Positions 43,442 through 51,384 of a stretch of 64,000 nt of DNA are shown here, piece after piece. Under the pieces are notes generated by a model. That model was not told where the DNA came from, ran no database searches, and saw only the letters and a program-made list of their open reading frames with translations. Positions within the stretch are counted from its first letter, which is position 1. The number at the start of each line of letters is the position of its first letter. This DNA is from an uncultured Bacteroidales bacterium (GTDB lineage Bacteria; Bacteroidota; Bacteroidia; Bacteroidales; Muribaculaceae), in the NCBI GenBank assembly GCA_902760865.1, contig CACWID010000004.1, forward strand, positions 62,001-126,000, written 5' to 3'. Position numbers and translations under genes: made by a program.

Positions 43442-45283
43442 ATGTTTATTATGAAGAAGTTATCTGTATTACTCATTGCTGCCGTTGTGGCTATCAGCGC
43501 ATCGGCAGGCGTTACCTTCAAGGCTTCACACGACGTGAAGAGCCGTGGAATCATGAAGGCAGAAAAGATGGCACCGTCGCCCAAGATGCTGAAGGACCAG
43601 CCCGGCCGCGTCATCACCGAGCGGCCCGAAGGCGAGTTCCGCAGCTACATGCGCACGGGCCAGGGCCTCTATCCCGCAGGCAACAACATCTACAGTGGCG
43701 AACAATTGAGCGACCGCGTGGACATCGTGTTTGCCGAGGGCGGTAAGGTGTATCTCAAGAACATCCTGTACAACACTTGTGCGACATGGGGCAGCTATTG
43801 GGTAGAGGGCCAGCTCAACGACGACGGGACCGAAATCATCGTCCCCATGGGGCAATCGCTCTATTTCAGCAACCTCTACCAGGCCGACATCCTGCTGGCA
43901 TGGGGAACGACAGTGATCGCCAATGATGAGGCTGGCAACCCCTACATCGACTTCATCATCGACGAGCGCACGACCGAGGTGACTTACACGATCGACGGCG
44001 AGACTATCCATGGTCCCGAGGGCGTCGCCCCCGTCGATGACGGCACCAACCCGTACTGGGACTTTGAGGCCACGGGCCTGGGCAGCTATTGGACCGACGA
44101 CATGAGCTTTGCCGGTGCCCTGGAGTGGGAGACCGTATTGACCGAGACCGAGCCTTATACCCCTCCCACGGTCATCACCGAGCAGCCTGAGGGCGACCTC
44201 TACACCCTGAGCCGCAACTCGGGCTTCATTGTTCCCATAGAGGGCGAAATCTACAATGGCAGGACCGAGGGCGACCTCAACTTCGTGCTCAATGCCGAGA
44301 CGGGCAAGGCCTACATCCAGAATCCCCTGTGGTGGCACGACTACGGCTACTGGGTAGAGGGCGACTATGACGCCGAGTCAGGCCTCATCACCATCCCCGC
44401 GGGCCAGTATATCTACTATAACGAGGACATGGAGTATGGCATCCAGCTCATGTGGGGCAGCACCTTTGCCTACCAGAACGACAACGGCGGCTATAGCCTG
44501 GACTTCCAGGTCGACTATGACACCGAGGAAATCTACTTCTGGTTCTACGAGAACAGCCTGTACCTGCTTGACAGCGAGGGTGACGTGACCGCCGACTTCC
44601 CCGAGTGGGGCAACGCCACGGGCCTGATGGGCGTCTATAGCGACAGCCAGATCATGACCTTCATCGAGTTTGCCAACCTGAACAGCAACGGCGAGCCGAT
44701 GCCCTTTGCCCAGATTATCAACACCGTTCCCGCCGTGCCGGCCAATCCCACCATCGACGAGTGGATCGACGGCGGTGACGAGGAGGGCAACTCCATGCTC
44801 TTCTTCACCCTACCCAGCACCGACGTTGACGGCAACCTCCTCAACCCCCAGTGCCTGAGCTACAGCATCTTTGTGGACAACGGCAATGGTCCCGAGCTCT
44901 TCACCTTCGAGGCCGACACCTATGTCAACGACCTGTGGGAAGACCTGACCGAGATTCCCTATGAGTTGTATGCCAACGGCATGGACATCAGCGGATTTGG
45001 CTGCATCTTCTACCGCACCAACGAGGGCGACAACCCGCTGTTCACCCAGAACATCGGTATCCAGGCCTACTACGAGGTGGAGGGCATCAGGAATGCCAGC
45101 GAGATTGCCTGGCTGTATGACAGTCCTCACGTGGGCGTCAATGAGGTGAACGCCGGCAAGACGATTTCGAGCGTACGCTACTTCAACGTCGCTGGTCAAG
45201 AGATGGCTCAGCCCGAGGGCTTGACCATCCAGGTGACCACCTACACCGACGGCACCTGCAGCGCTGCCAAGGTGGTGAAGTAG
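43442..45283 (+). CDS. Secreted paralogue with repeated beta module and type IX sorting tail
   Basis: 613 residues. It starts MFIMKKLSVLLIAAVVAISA (the Met at 43451, MKKLSVLL, is equally likely) and has a signal peptide to about residue 25. It lacks the jelly roll of the preceding paralogue. Instead it has two copies of a module beginning VITERPEGEFRSYMRTGQG (near 53) and VITEQPEGDLYTLSRNSG (near 245). The remainder from about 400 matches the neighbour closely (NTVPAVPANPTIDEW; FVDNGNGPELFTFEAD) and the last 40 residues are the same sorting-like tail. Codons are mainly C-ending, unlike its paralogue. Function unknown; a surface protein. Confidence 0.84.
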   Translation: MFIMKKLSVLLIAAVVAISASAGVTFKASHDVKSRGIMKAEKMAPSPKMLKDQPGRVITERPEGEFRSYMRTGQGLYPAGNNIYSGEQLSDRVDIVFAEGGKVYLKNILYNTCATWGSYWVEGQLNDDGTEIIVPMGQSLYFSNLYQADILLAWGTTVIANDEAGNPYIDFIIDERTTEVTYTIDGETIHGPEGVAPVDDGTNPYWDFEATGLGSYWTDDMSFAGALEWETVLTETEPYTPPTVITEQPEGDLYTLSRNSGFIVPIEGEIYNGRTEGDLNFVLNAETGKAYIQNPLWWHDYGYWVEGDYDAESGLITIPAGQYIYYNEDMEYGIQLMWGSTFAYQNDNGGYSLDFQVDYDTEEIYFWFYENSLYLLDSEGDVTADFPEWGNATGLMGVYSDSQIMTFIEFANLNSNGEPMPFAQIINTVPAVPANPTIDEWIDGGDEEGNSMLFFTLPSTDVDGNLLNPQCLSYSIFVDNGNGPELFTFEADTYVNDLWEDLTEIPYELYANGMDISGFGCIFYRTNEGDNPLFTQNIGIQAYYEVEGIRNASEIAWLYDSPHVGVNEVNAGKTISSVRYFNVAGQEMAQPEGLTIQVTTYTDGTCSAAKVVK

Positions 45284-45313
45284 GAGTTAGAAGTTAGGAG
45301 TTAGAAGTTAGGC
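45284..45313. repeat. Heptad tandem repeat (TTAGGAG/TTAGAAG)
   Basis: Units GAGTTAG-AAGTTAG-GAGTTAG-AAGTTAG immediately after the stop codon. Confidence 0.88.
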
Positions 45314-45334
45314 TATTGCCTAATTGAGATATGG

Positions 45335-45369
45335 TGGAGACGCAAGTTTTTTGCGTCTCTACTTTTTTT
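45335..45369 (+). terminator. Dispersed GAGACGC palindrome, copy 7, acting as terminator
   Basis: GGAGACGCAAGTTTTTTGCG then TCTCTACTTTTTTTA: hairpin and T-run. Its flank CTAATTGAGA also precedes copy 4, so it looks co-duplicated with the paralogue. Confidence 0.8.
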
Positions 45370-45395
45370 AGGGTTGCTGAATTGTCTGGCATTTC

Positions 45396-45426
45396 TTGTG
45401 GGAATGAGGAAAATATTGTAATTTTG
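45396..45426 (+). promoter_or_regulatory. Leaderless-type promoter of the fRMsr gene
   Basis: -33 TTG (45396-45398), 20-base spacer, -7 TAATTTTG (45419-45426), only four bases before ATG 45431. Confidence 0.75.
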
Positions 45427-45430
45427 TGGT

Positions 45431-45892
45431 ATGGAGAAGAATGCAACCTATCAACTGCTCGCCAAGCAGGTCAAGAGCCTGATTGAGGGCGAGAATAACC
45501 CCGTCGGACAACTGGCCAACACGGCCGCCCTGCTCCACGAGACCATGGTCTGGTGGTGGACCGGATTCTACCTTGTCAAGGACGATGTGCTGCAGCTGGG
45601 CCCCTTCCAGGGTCCTGTGGCCTGTTATCAGATCAAGTGCGGCCGAGGCGTGTGCGGCACGGCGTGGCAAGAGGACCGCACCATTGTCGTCCCTGATGTG
45701 GAACAGTTCCCTGGTCACATCGCCTGCAGCAGTCTGTCGCGCAGCGAGATTGTCGTCCCGCTTCACCATCAGGACGGGCGAGTAGCGGGCGTGCTGGACA
45801 TCGACAGCAAGGAGCTGGCCGCCTTTGACGAGGAGGACGCACGCGGGCTGGAGGGCATCGCGCGCATCCTTGAGGAATGTGTTTTGTTTTAG
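45431..45892 (+). CDS. msrC: Free methionine-(R)-sulfoxide reductase (GAF domain)
   Basis: 153 residues, a single GAF domain of the fRMsr type. It has WTGFYLVKDDVLQLGPFQGP, ACYQIKCGRGVCGTAW with two conserved cysteines, VPDVEQFPGHIACSSLSRSE with the third, and VLDIDSKELAAFDEED. It reduces free methionine-R-sulfoxide, using thioredoxin, in the cytoplasm. The start is next to the promoter, so the mRNA is probably leaderless. The next gene, rarA, starts 53 bases on, after a 9-base-period repeat (ACTATAGGT, ACTATAGTC, ACTATAGAA). Confidence 0.93.
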   Translation: MEKNATYQLLAKQVKSLIEGENNPVGQLANTAALLHETMVWWWTGFYLVKDDVLQLGPFQGPVACYQIKCGRGVCGTAWQEDRTIVVPDVEQFPGHIACSSLSRSEIVVPLHHQDGRVAGVLDIDSKELAAFDEEDARGLEGIARILEECVLF

Positions 45893-45945
45893 AAACTATA
45901 GGTACTATAGTCACTATAGAAATTATCGATAATTATTGAGTCATC

Positions 45946-47244
45946 ATGAGTTACGAGCCTCTTGCCGAACGATTGCGTCCCCGCTCACTGGACGACTACA
46001 TCGGGCAGCGCCACCTGGTGGGACCGGGTGCCGTCATCCGTCGCATGATCGAGAGCGGGAACATCTCGTCATTCATCCTGTGGGGACCACCGGGCGTGGG
46101 CAAGACCACACTGGCCCGCATCATCGCCGAGACGACCCAGGTGCCATTCTACACGCTCAGCGCCGTGACGTCGGGCGTGAAGGACGTGCGCGAGGTGCTT
46201 GACAGCTGTCAGGCCGATGCCCGCAGTGTCTTTTCCAAGGGGCGTCCCATCCTGTTCATCGACGAGATCCACCGCTTCAACAAGTCGCAACAGGACTCGC
46301 TGCTCGGCGCTGTGGAGCGCGGCACGGTGACGCTCATCGGGGCGACGACCGAGAATCCCTCGTTTGAGGTCATCCGTCCCCTACTCTCCCGCGCCCAGGT
46401 CTATGTCCTCAATCCACTGGACCGTGACGACCTGCTGCAGCTGCTGGACCATGCCGTCAAGACCGACAAGATGTTCCAGGGGCGTGAGGTGCGCATCGAG
46501 CAGACCGAGGCGCTGTTGCGCTTCTCTGGCGGCGATGCCCGCAAGCTGCTCAACATCCTGGACCTGATCATGCAGTCGCTGCAGGAGGGCGAGCCCTTTG
46601 TCGTCACCGACGACATCGTCACCGACCGCCTGCAGCAGAACCCGCTCGCCTTTGACAAGAACGGCGAGATGCACTATGACATCATCTCGGCCTTCATCAA
46701 GAGCATCCGCGGCAGTGACCCCGACGCGGCAGTCTATTGGCTGGCCCGGCTCATCGCGGGCGGCGAGGACCCCAAGTTCATCGCCCGCCGCCTGTGCATC
46801 CTTGCCGCCGAGGACATCGGCCTGGCCAATCCCAACGCCCTGTTGCTGGCCAACGCCACGTTTGACATCATCAACAAGATCGGCTGGCCCGAGGGACGCA
46901 TCCCCCTGAGCGAATGTGCCATCTACCTGGCCACCAGTGCCAAGAGCAACAGCGCCTACCTCGCCATCGACGACGCCCTCGCGCTGGTCAACGAGACGGG
47001 CAACGCTCCCGTGCCGCTGCACCTGCGCAACGCCCCGACCGGGCTGATGAAGCAACTGGGCTACGGCAAGGACTACCGCTACGCCCACGACTTCCCGGGA
47101 CATTTCGTGCTGCAGCAGTACATGCCCGAGGAACTGCACCATCCCCAAATCTGGCACCCGCAGGACAACCCCGCCGAGAACCTGTTGACCGCACGGCAGC
47201 AAGCCCGCTGGGGCGACAACGCCGGCCATGGGCCCAAGGAATAA
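45946..47244 (+). CDS. rarA: Replication-associated recombination protein RarA (MgsA)
   Basis: 432-residue AAA+ ATPase. It has PLAERLRPRSLDDYIGQRHL, Walker A GPPGVGKTT, Walker B ILFIDEIHRFNKSQQD, sensor 1 LIGATTENPSFEV, and the C-terminal RarA region with EMHYDIISAFIKSIRGSDP and HDFPGHFVLQQYMPEEL. It acts at stalled replication forks as a tetramer interacting with SSB. It lies between the fRMsr and YraN genes, and the 18-base gap to the latter suggests co-transcription. Confidence 0.97.
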   Translation: MSYEPLAERLRPRSLDDYIGQRHLVGPGAVIRRMIESGNISSFILWGPPGVGKTTLARIIAETTQVPFYTLSAVTSGVKDVREVLDSCQADARSVFSKGRPILFIDEIHRFNKSQQDSLLGAVERGTVTLIGATTENPSFEVIRPLLSRAQVYVLNPLDRDDLLQLLDHAVKTDKMFQGREVRIEQTEALLRFSGGDARKLLNILDLIMQSLQEGEPFVVTDDIVTDRLQQNPLAFDKNGEMHYDIISAFIKSIRGSDPDAAVYWLARLIAGGEDPKFIARRLCILAAEDIGLANPNALLLANATFDIINKIGWPEGRIPLSECAIYLATSAKSNSAYLAIDDALALVNETGNAPVPLHLRNAPTGLMKQLGYGKDYRYAHDFPGHFVLQQYMPEELHHPQIWHPQDNPAENLLTARQQARWGDNAGHGPKE

Positions 47245-47262
47245 AAACTAAAGGTTATAGTG

Positions 47263-47646
47263 ATGGCACGAAGCAACCAGCTCGGAAAAGAAGGCGAACA
47301 GGCCGCCCGCGAGTTCCTCATCAGCAAGGGTTATACCGTGAGGGAGACCAACTGGCGCATGGGGCACCTCGAGATTGACATCGTCGCCCATGACCCCGCC
47401 GCCAACCGCCTGCACATCGTCGAGGTCAAGACCCGTACCGTCAACGCCCCCCGCTATGACCCCATGCAGACCATCAACGCGAGGAAAATACGCAACCTTG
47501 TCAATGCAGCCAACGGCTACATCAACTTCTACCGGCTGCCCATGACGGTGCAATATGATGTCATGATTATCTTCGGCAAGGGACCCGACTTCCAGATACA
47601 ATTCATCCCCAATGCCTTCCAGCCGCCGCTGCGCAGGTTGCGCTGA
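47263..47646 (+). CDS. YraN-family (UPF0102) nuclease-like protein
   Basis: 127 residues from the ATG at 47263; a GTG one codon upstream is also possible. It has the UPF0102 blocks GKEGEQAAREFLISKGYTV, NWRMGHLEIDIVAHD and LHIVEVKTRT, the last two carrying the Asp and Glu-Val-Lys of a restriction-endonuclease-like fold. The function is unproven; members often sit beside DNA-processing or ribosomal genes, and here it follows rarA by 18 bases. It is convergent with the hybrid regulator, seven bases apart. Confidence 0.9.
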   Translation: MARSNQLGKEGEQAAREFLISKGYTVRETNWRMGHLEIDIVAHDPAANRLHIVEVKTRTVNAPRYDPMQTINARKIRNLVNAANGYINFYRLPMTVQYDVMIIFGKGPDFQIQFIPNAFQPPLRRLR

Positions 47647-47653
47647 CCTGCGG

Positions 47654-50536
47654 CTACTTGACCGCCTTGCGGGCCTGGGAGGGCGTCATGCCATAGTGCT
47701 GGCGGAAGACGCGTGAGAAATAAGCCACATCCTGAAATCCGCATTGCTCCGAAATCGTGGTGATCAACACTTCGGGGGCACTGCTCTGCAGCAGGCGCAT
47801 GGCCTTCTCCATGCGCAGTTGGATGATGTAGGCGGGCACATTCTTTCCCGTGAGGGTCTGCACCTTGTGGCGCAGCTGGCTCTCTCCCATCTTGAAAGTC
47901 CTGGCAACCATGTCCAGGTCGATTTTTCCTCCGGCCTTGAACTGTTTCTCCACCTCTCGGGCAAAGTCATCCAGGAACCTGGAATCATCGACGGTCGTCA
48001 CCACGGCCGGGAGCGTCGTTGTCCGGGGACGGCCAGAGGCGGCATAAGCGTCGCGCAGCATCTGGCGGTTCTCGATCAGCCGTACCACCCATGCGCGCAG
48101 TTCCTCACTGACAAAAGGCTTCACCAGGTAGGCATCGGCTCCGGCCTCGATACCCCTCACACGGTCGGCATCGCTGTTGCGCGCGCTGAGCATGATGACG
48201 GGAATATCACACAGCTGCTGCGAGCTGCGCAGCTTGCGGCACAGTTCCAGACCGCTCATGAGCGGCATTTTCACGTCACTGATGATGAGGTCGGGATGCA
48301 GTTCGCCGGCCTTTGCTAAGCCCTGCTCGCCATCGGTGGCATACTGCACATTATAGTCCTCGCCCAGGGCCTGTCCCACCATGCGGGCCACGTCGATGTG
48401 GTCCTCAACGACCAGCACGACAGGCAGCCCCTCGCGGATGTCAGGACTGGGTTCCGACTTGTATTTGTCATAGTGCTGCGGCCTGTGCATCCTGCCGACC
48501 AGAGGCTCAATGATGTTGTCAAACCGCTGCTTCACGCCCTGGCCATGGCGGCAAGGTAGCTTCACAGTGAAGACCGAACCGCGATCCTTCATGCTGTCCA
48601 CGGCGACCACGCCGCCCAGGGCCATGGTCATGTCACGAACAACAGTCAGTCCGATGCCCACGCCCTCGACCCGTCCCTCGATGGCGGCACTGCGGTAGAA
48701 AGGCTCGAACACATGGGGGAGGTCGTCCTTGCTGATGCCCAAGCCGTCGTCGGCGACACGGATGACGAACATGCCGTCATCGATGCGGGAGGTCACCGTG
48801 ATTTTGCCGAATTCCTTGCCATAGTTGATGGCATTCTCTATCAGGCTGGATATGATGGTAGCGAGGTAGCGGGGAACAGTGTCGATGTCAACAATGCTCT
48901 CGCGCGGGGCGTAGGTCAGCTCGATGTGACGCGCCACACAACGGTCGCGGTAGGTCTCGAGCACCATGTGCATGAAGGCCACGGCATCACACTCGCGCCA
49001 GTCGAGCTCGGTGATGGCACTGCGCACACTACCCACCTCCAGGATGCGGTCCACCAGCGTGAGCAGGTTATTACCCTGACGCTCAATGATCTCGCAGTCT
49101 TCCTGATGCTTTCCAGAATAGAGGTTCTGCTCGGTGTCGGCCGACTTGCCGTCGCTCATGATGGCATCAATGGCGCCCATGATGGCCGTCAAGGGGGTGC
49201 GCAACTGGTGGACGACGTTGGTAAAGAACAGCGATCGGGTTTCCTCGACCTGGCGCATCAGCCGCTGGGTGCGCGCACGCACTCGCACGGCATAGACCAG
49301 CGCGGCGATAATGACACCGGCCATGATCAGCAGCAGCAAGATGAGCATCCATTGTAAATTGCGGAACCGTTTCAGCTGGGAGATGTCGCGGCTGAGCACG
49401 TCCACCTCGCCAGTCATGCGGTGGTTCTGGAACTCGATGTGCTGGTTGCGCAGCTCATCACTCATCTGCCGGCCGTAGATGCTGTCGCGCAGCTCCGTGC
49501 TGCGCACATAGTGCTTCAAGGCTTCCTCTGAGTTGCCTTGCTTCAAGGAGAGCTGATAATGGATAAGGTGGGCTTCGGCCTGATATTCCTTGCTGCCGAT
49601 GCGTTGGGCCTCCACGTCTGCCTGGTCAAGGTATTCACGGGCGATTTCTTCCTCACCCAGCAGGATGTGGACATGCGACAAGGCCAGGCAAGCGTCGAGC
49701 CAATGCCACTTGTCGCCCAATTCCTTCAGTTTGTCATAGGCGATGGTGTATTCCTCTACCGCATGCGAGAAACAGTTGTCGGCCTCATAGAGTTCGCCGA
49801 AGTGCAGGTGAGCGAGGGCCTCGCCTTTTCGATTCTTACACAATACATTGAATTCCAACGCCTTGCGCTGATAACACCAAGACGAATCAAGGTCTCCTAA
49901 TTCACGCTTGACACGCCCCAGGGCGCCATAGTTGGCGGCAATGCCATGGTTGCGCCCCATCATCAGGTCATGATGCAGGGCGTCGCGGAACATGCTGTCG
50001 GCCAGTGTATAGTTGTTCAGCTCCAGCTCGATGTTGCCGATACCGTTCAGGGCGCGCGCCACGGCGGTCTGCATCTCAACGCTGTTCTTGTCACTGTATC
50101 CGTCACACAGTTTCAGCACCTTGAAGTAAGAGCCGTTGGCAAGGCTGAGGTCACCCAGGCGGCGGTAGTCCTCGCCCAGATTATAGAATGCCGTGGCCAT
50201 CTCGACCGTGTCCCGGCATTTATCGGCCACGCTCAGCGAACGTTCGTGGACGTTGATGGCCTCGACAAAGCGGCCAGATTCACGCAGTTTGTTACCCTGA
50301 TGCTTGAGCGCCAGCATCTCGCCCATGGCATCGTTCTGCTCGTGCGACTGGTTCACCAGGGCCTCGAGCGAGTCCACGCTGCCGATGTCGCCCATCACAC
50401 TGTCGAGCTGGGCATGCCTCGAGTTATCGCCATGGCGGCCCGCCGCGCCGTGACGGCATGAAATCAGCGACAGCGCCATCAGCACCGCCACCAAGGCCAA
50501 CACCGCCCAACGGGCGTCTCCACAGCAATTTCTCAT
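47654..50536 (-). CDS. Hybrid two-component regulator: TPR sensor, histidine kinase, receiver, AraC output
   Basis: 960 residues. N-terminal signal anchor (residues 9-27) and a TPR sensor region about 60-350 (AINVHERSLSVADKCRDTVE; AANYGALGRVKRELGDLDSS). A transmembrane helix at 396-416 leads to HisKA with FFTNVVHQLRTPLTA (His443), HATPase with ENAINYG and VADDGLGISKDDLPHVFEPF, a receiver with DLIISDVKMPLMSG (Asp754), and an AraC DNA-binding domain (850-960) ending YFSRVFRQHYGMTPSQARK. Classic Bacteroides HTCS proteins sense glycans with Reg_prop/Y_Y_Y domains; here TPRs replace them. Targets may be the nearby envelope genes, but this is not shown. Confidence 0.92.
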   Translation of the reverse strand: MRNCCGDARWAVLALVAVLMALSLISCRHGAAGRHGDNSRHAQLDSVMGDIGSVDSLEALVNQSHEQNDAMGEMLALKHQGNKLRESGRFVEAINVHERSLSVADKCRDTVEMATAFYNLGEDYRRLGDLSLANGSYFKVLKLCDGYSDKNSVEMQTAVARALNGIGNIELELNNYTLADSMFRDALHHDLMMGRNHGIAANYGALGRVKRELGDLDSSWCYQRKALEFNVLCKNRKGEALAHLHFGELYEADNCFSHAVEEYTIAYDKLKELGDKWHWLDACLALSHVHILLGEEEIAREYLDQADVEAQRIGSKEYQAEAHLIHYQLSLKQGNSEEALKHYVRSTELRDSIYGRQMSDELRNQHIEFQNHRMTGEVDVLSRDISQLKRFRNLQWMLILLLLIMAGVIIAALVYAVRVRARTQRLMRQVEETRSLFFTNVVHQLRTPLTAIMGAIDAIMSDGKSADTEQNLYSGKHQEDCEIIERQGNNLLTLVDRILEVGSVRSAITELDWRECDAVAFMHMVLETYRDRCVARHIELTYAPRESIVDIDTVPRYLATIISSLIENAINYGKEFGKITVTSRIDDGMFVIRVADDGLGISKDDLPHVFEPFYRSAAIEGRVEGVGIGLTVVRDMTMALGGVVAVDSMKDRGSVFTVKLPCRHGQGVKQRFDNIIEPLVGRMHRPQHYDKYKSEPSPDIREGLPVVLVVEDHIDVARMVGQALGEDYNVQYATDGEQGLAKAGELHPDLIISDVKMPLMSGLELCRKLRSSQQLCDIPVIMLSARNSDADRVRGIEAGADAYLVKPFVSEELRAWVVRLIENRQMLRDAYAASGRPRTTTLPAVVTTVDDSRFLDDFAREVEKQFKAGGKIDLDMVARTFKMGESQLRHKVQTLTGKNVPAYIIQLRMEKAMRLLQSSAPEVLITTISEQCGFQDVAYFSRVFRQHYGMTPSQARKAVK

Positions 50537-50567
50537 AAATCAAGCAATAACAAACACAAATGTGTTG

Positions 50568-50575
50568 CAAAAATA
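50568..50575 (-). promoter_or_regulatory. -7 element TATTTTTG for the hybrid regulator
   Basis: Exact TAnnTTTG on the minus strand, 31 bases before the start at 50536; -33 not clear. Confidence 0.5.
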
Positions 50576-50759
50576 GAACAATTATTCTGTTCATTATAAC
50601 ATTTTTGTGTCAATTTTTTTGTAATCTGCCTTCTATGGCCATTTTACTTAAATACAAGAAGATACTGCCTACCGATAACAATAGTGCCTGTAAAAAACTT
50701 TTAAGGCCCCTGCGCCCAAAAAATCGCTGCCGATTGGCTTACGTGTCAATTAAAATGTC

Positions 50760-50767
50760 TAATTTTG
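50760..50767 (+). promoter_or_regulatory. -7 element TAATTTTG, near-leaderless promoter
   Basis: It ends eight bases before ATG 50776. A TTGG at 50734-50737 is a possible but distant -33 box. Confidence 0.55.
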
Positions 50768-50775
50768 CAATTTGT

Positions 50776-51324
50776 ATGGAACAGAAGAAGACCATCTATC
50801 AGCGAGCAGCCGACTGGGGCATCCCGTTCGGCCTGTATTTGGCATGTGCAGCCGTGGCATCCATCTTTGCCGACTGGTTTGCGCCGCTGAGCCTGATTTT
50901 CTTGGTCCTGTTGTTGGGCACACCGCTGGTGGCCTACTACTTCCAGCGCCGCAAGTTCATCGAGGACGACGGTTTCACCGAGTTTGCCGCCCTGTGGATG
51001 CTGGGCATCCTGCTCTTCATCCTGGGTTCCATCATCGCCGGCTTCATTGTCTTTCTGATCCTGCAGTACATCAGGCCCGACTTCATGTATGACCAGGCAC
51101 GTCAAGTCATCGAGTCCTACAGCAAGATGCCGCAGATGAAAGACAGCGAGATTCTGCACGTGCTGCAGCGCATTGTCGATGAGCACCTCATGCCCACGCC
51201 CATCGAGACGGTGTTCAACGCCTTCTGGTTCACCAGCTTCGGCGGCTCGGTGATCAGTGCGATTACCGCCCTGATAGCCCAGCGCCCGCTCAAGCGTCAC
51301 TACAACGGCGGCCAGAGGCTGTAA
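50776..51324 (+). CDS. DUF4199-type inner membrane protein
   Basis: 182 residues from ATG 50776. I chose this start because MEQKKTIYQRAADWGIPFGL looks like the family N-terminus and the promoter lies just upstream; the frame is open for 72 more codons, with ATG 50755 as an alternative. Four hydrophobic segments near residues 14-32, 35-52, 70-95 and 145-165 resemble DUF4199 proteins, which in Bacteroidota sit next to a GT2 gene exactly as here. Function unknown; possibly a partner of the polyprenyl-linked glycosyltransferase. First gene of an envelope operon running to 54724. Confidence 0.82.
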   Translation: MEQKKTIYQRAADWGIPFGLYLACAAVASIFADWFAPLSLIFLVLLLGTPLVAYYFQRRKFIEDDGFTEFAALWMLGILLFILGSIIAGFIVFLILQYIRPDFMYDQARQVIESYSKMPQMKDSEILHVLQRIVDEHLMPTPIETVFNAFWFTSFGGSVISAITALIAQRPLKRHYNGGQRL

Positions 51325-51384
51325 ACCCGATGATTATTTTATAATGAGATAAACTAAGCAACATATACACATTAGAGACATCAT

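Noticed and set aside
50560-50775. 72-codon N-terminal extension of the DUF4199-like protein
   Set aside because: The extension covers the likely promoter, is rich in Lys/Cys and aromatic residues without family resemblance, and the internal ATG gives the normal family start.
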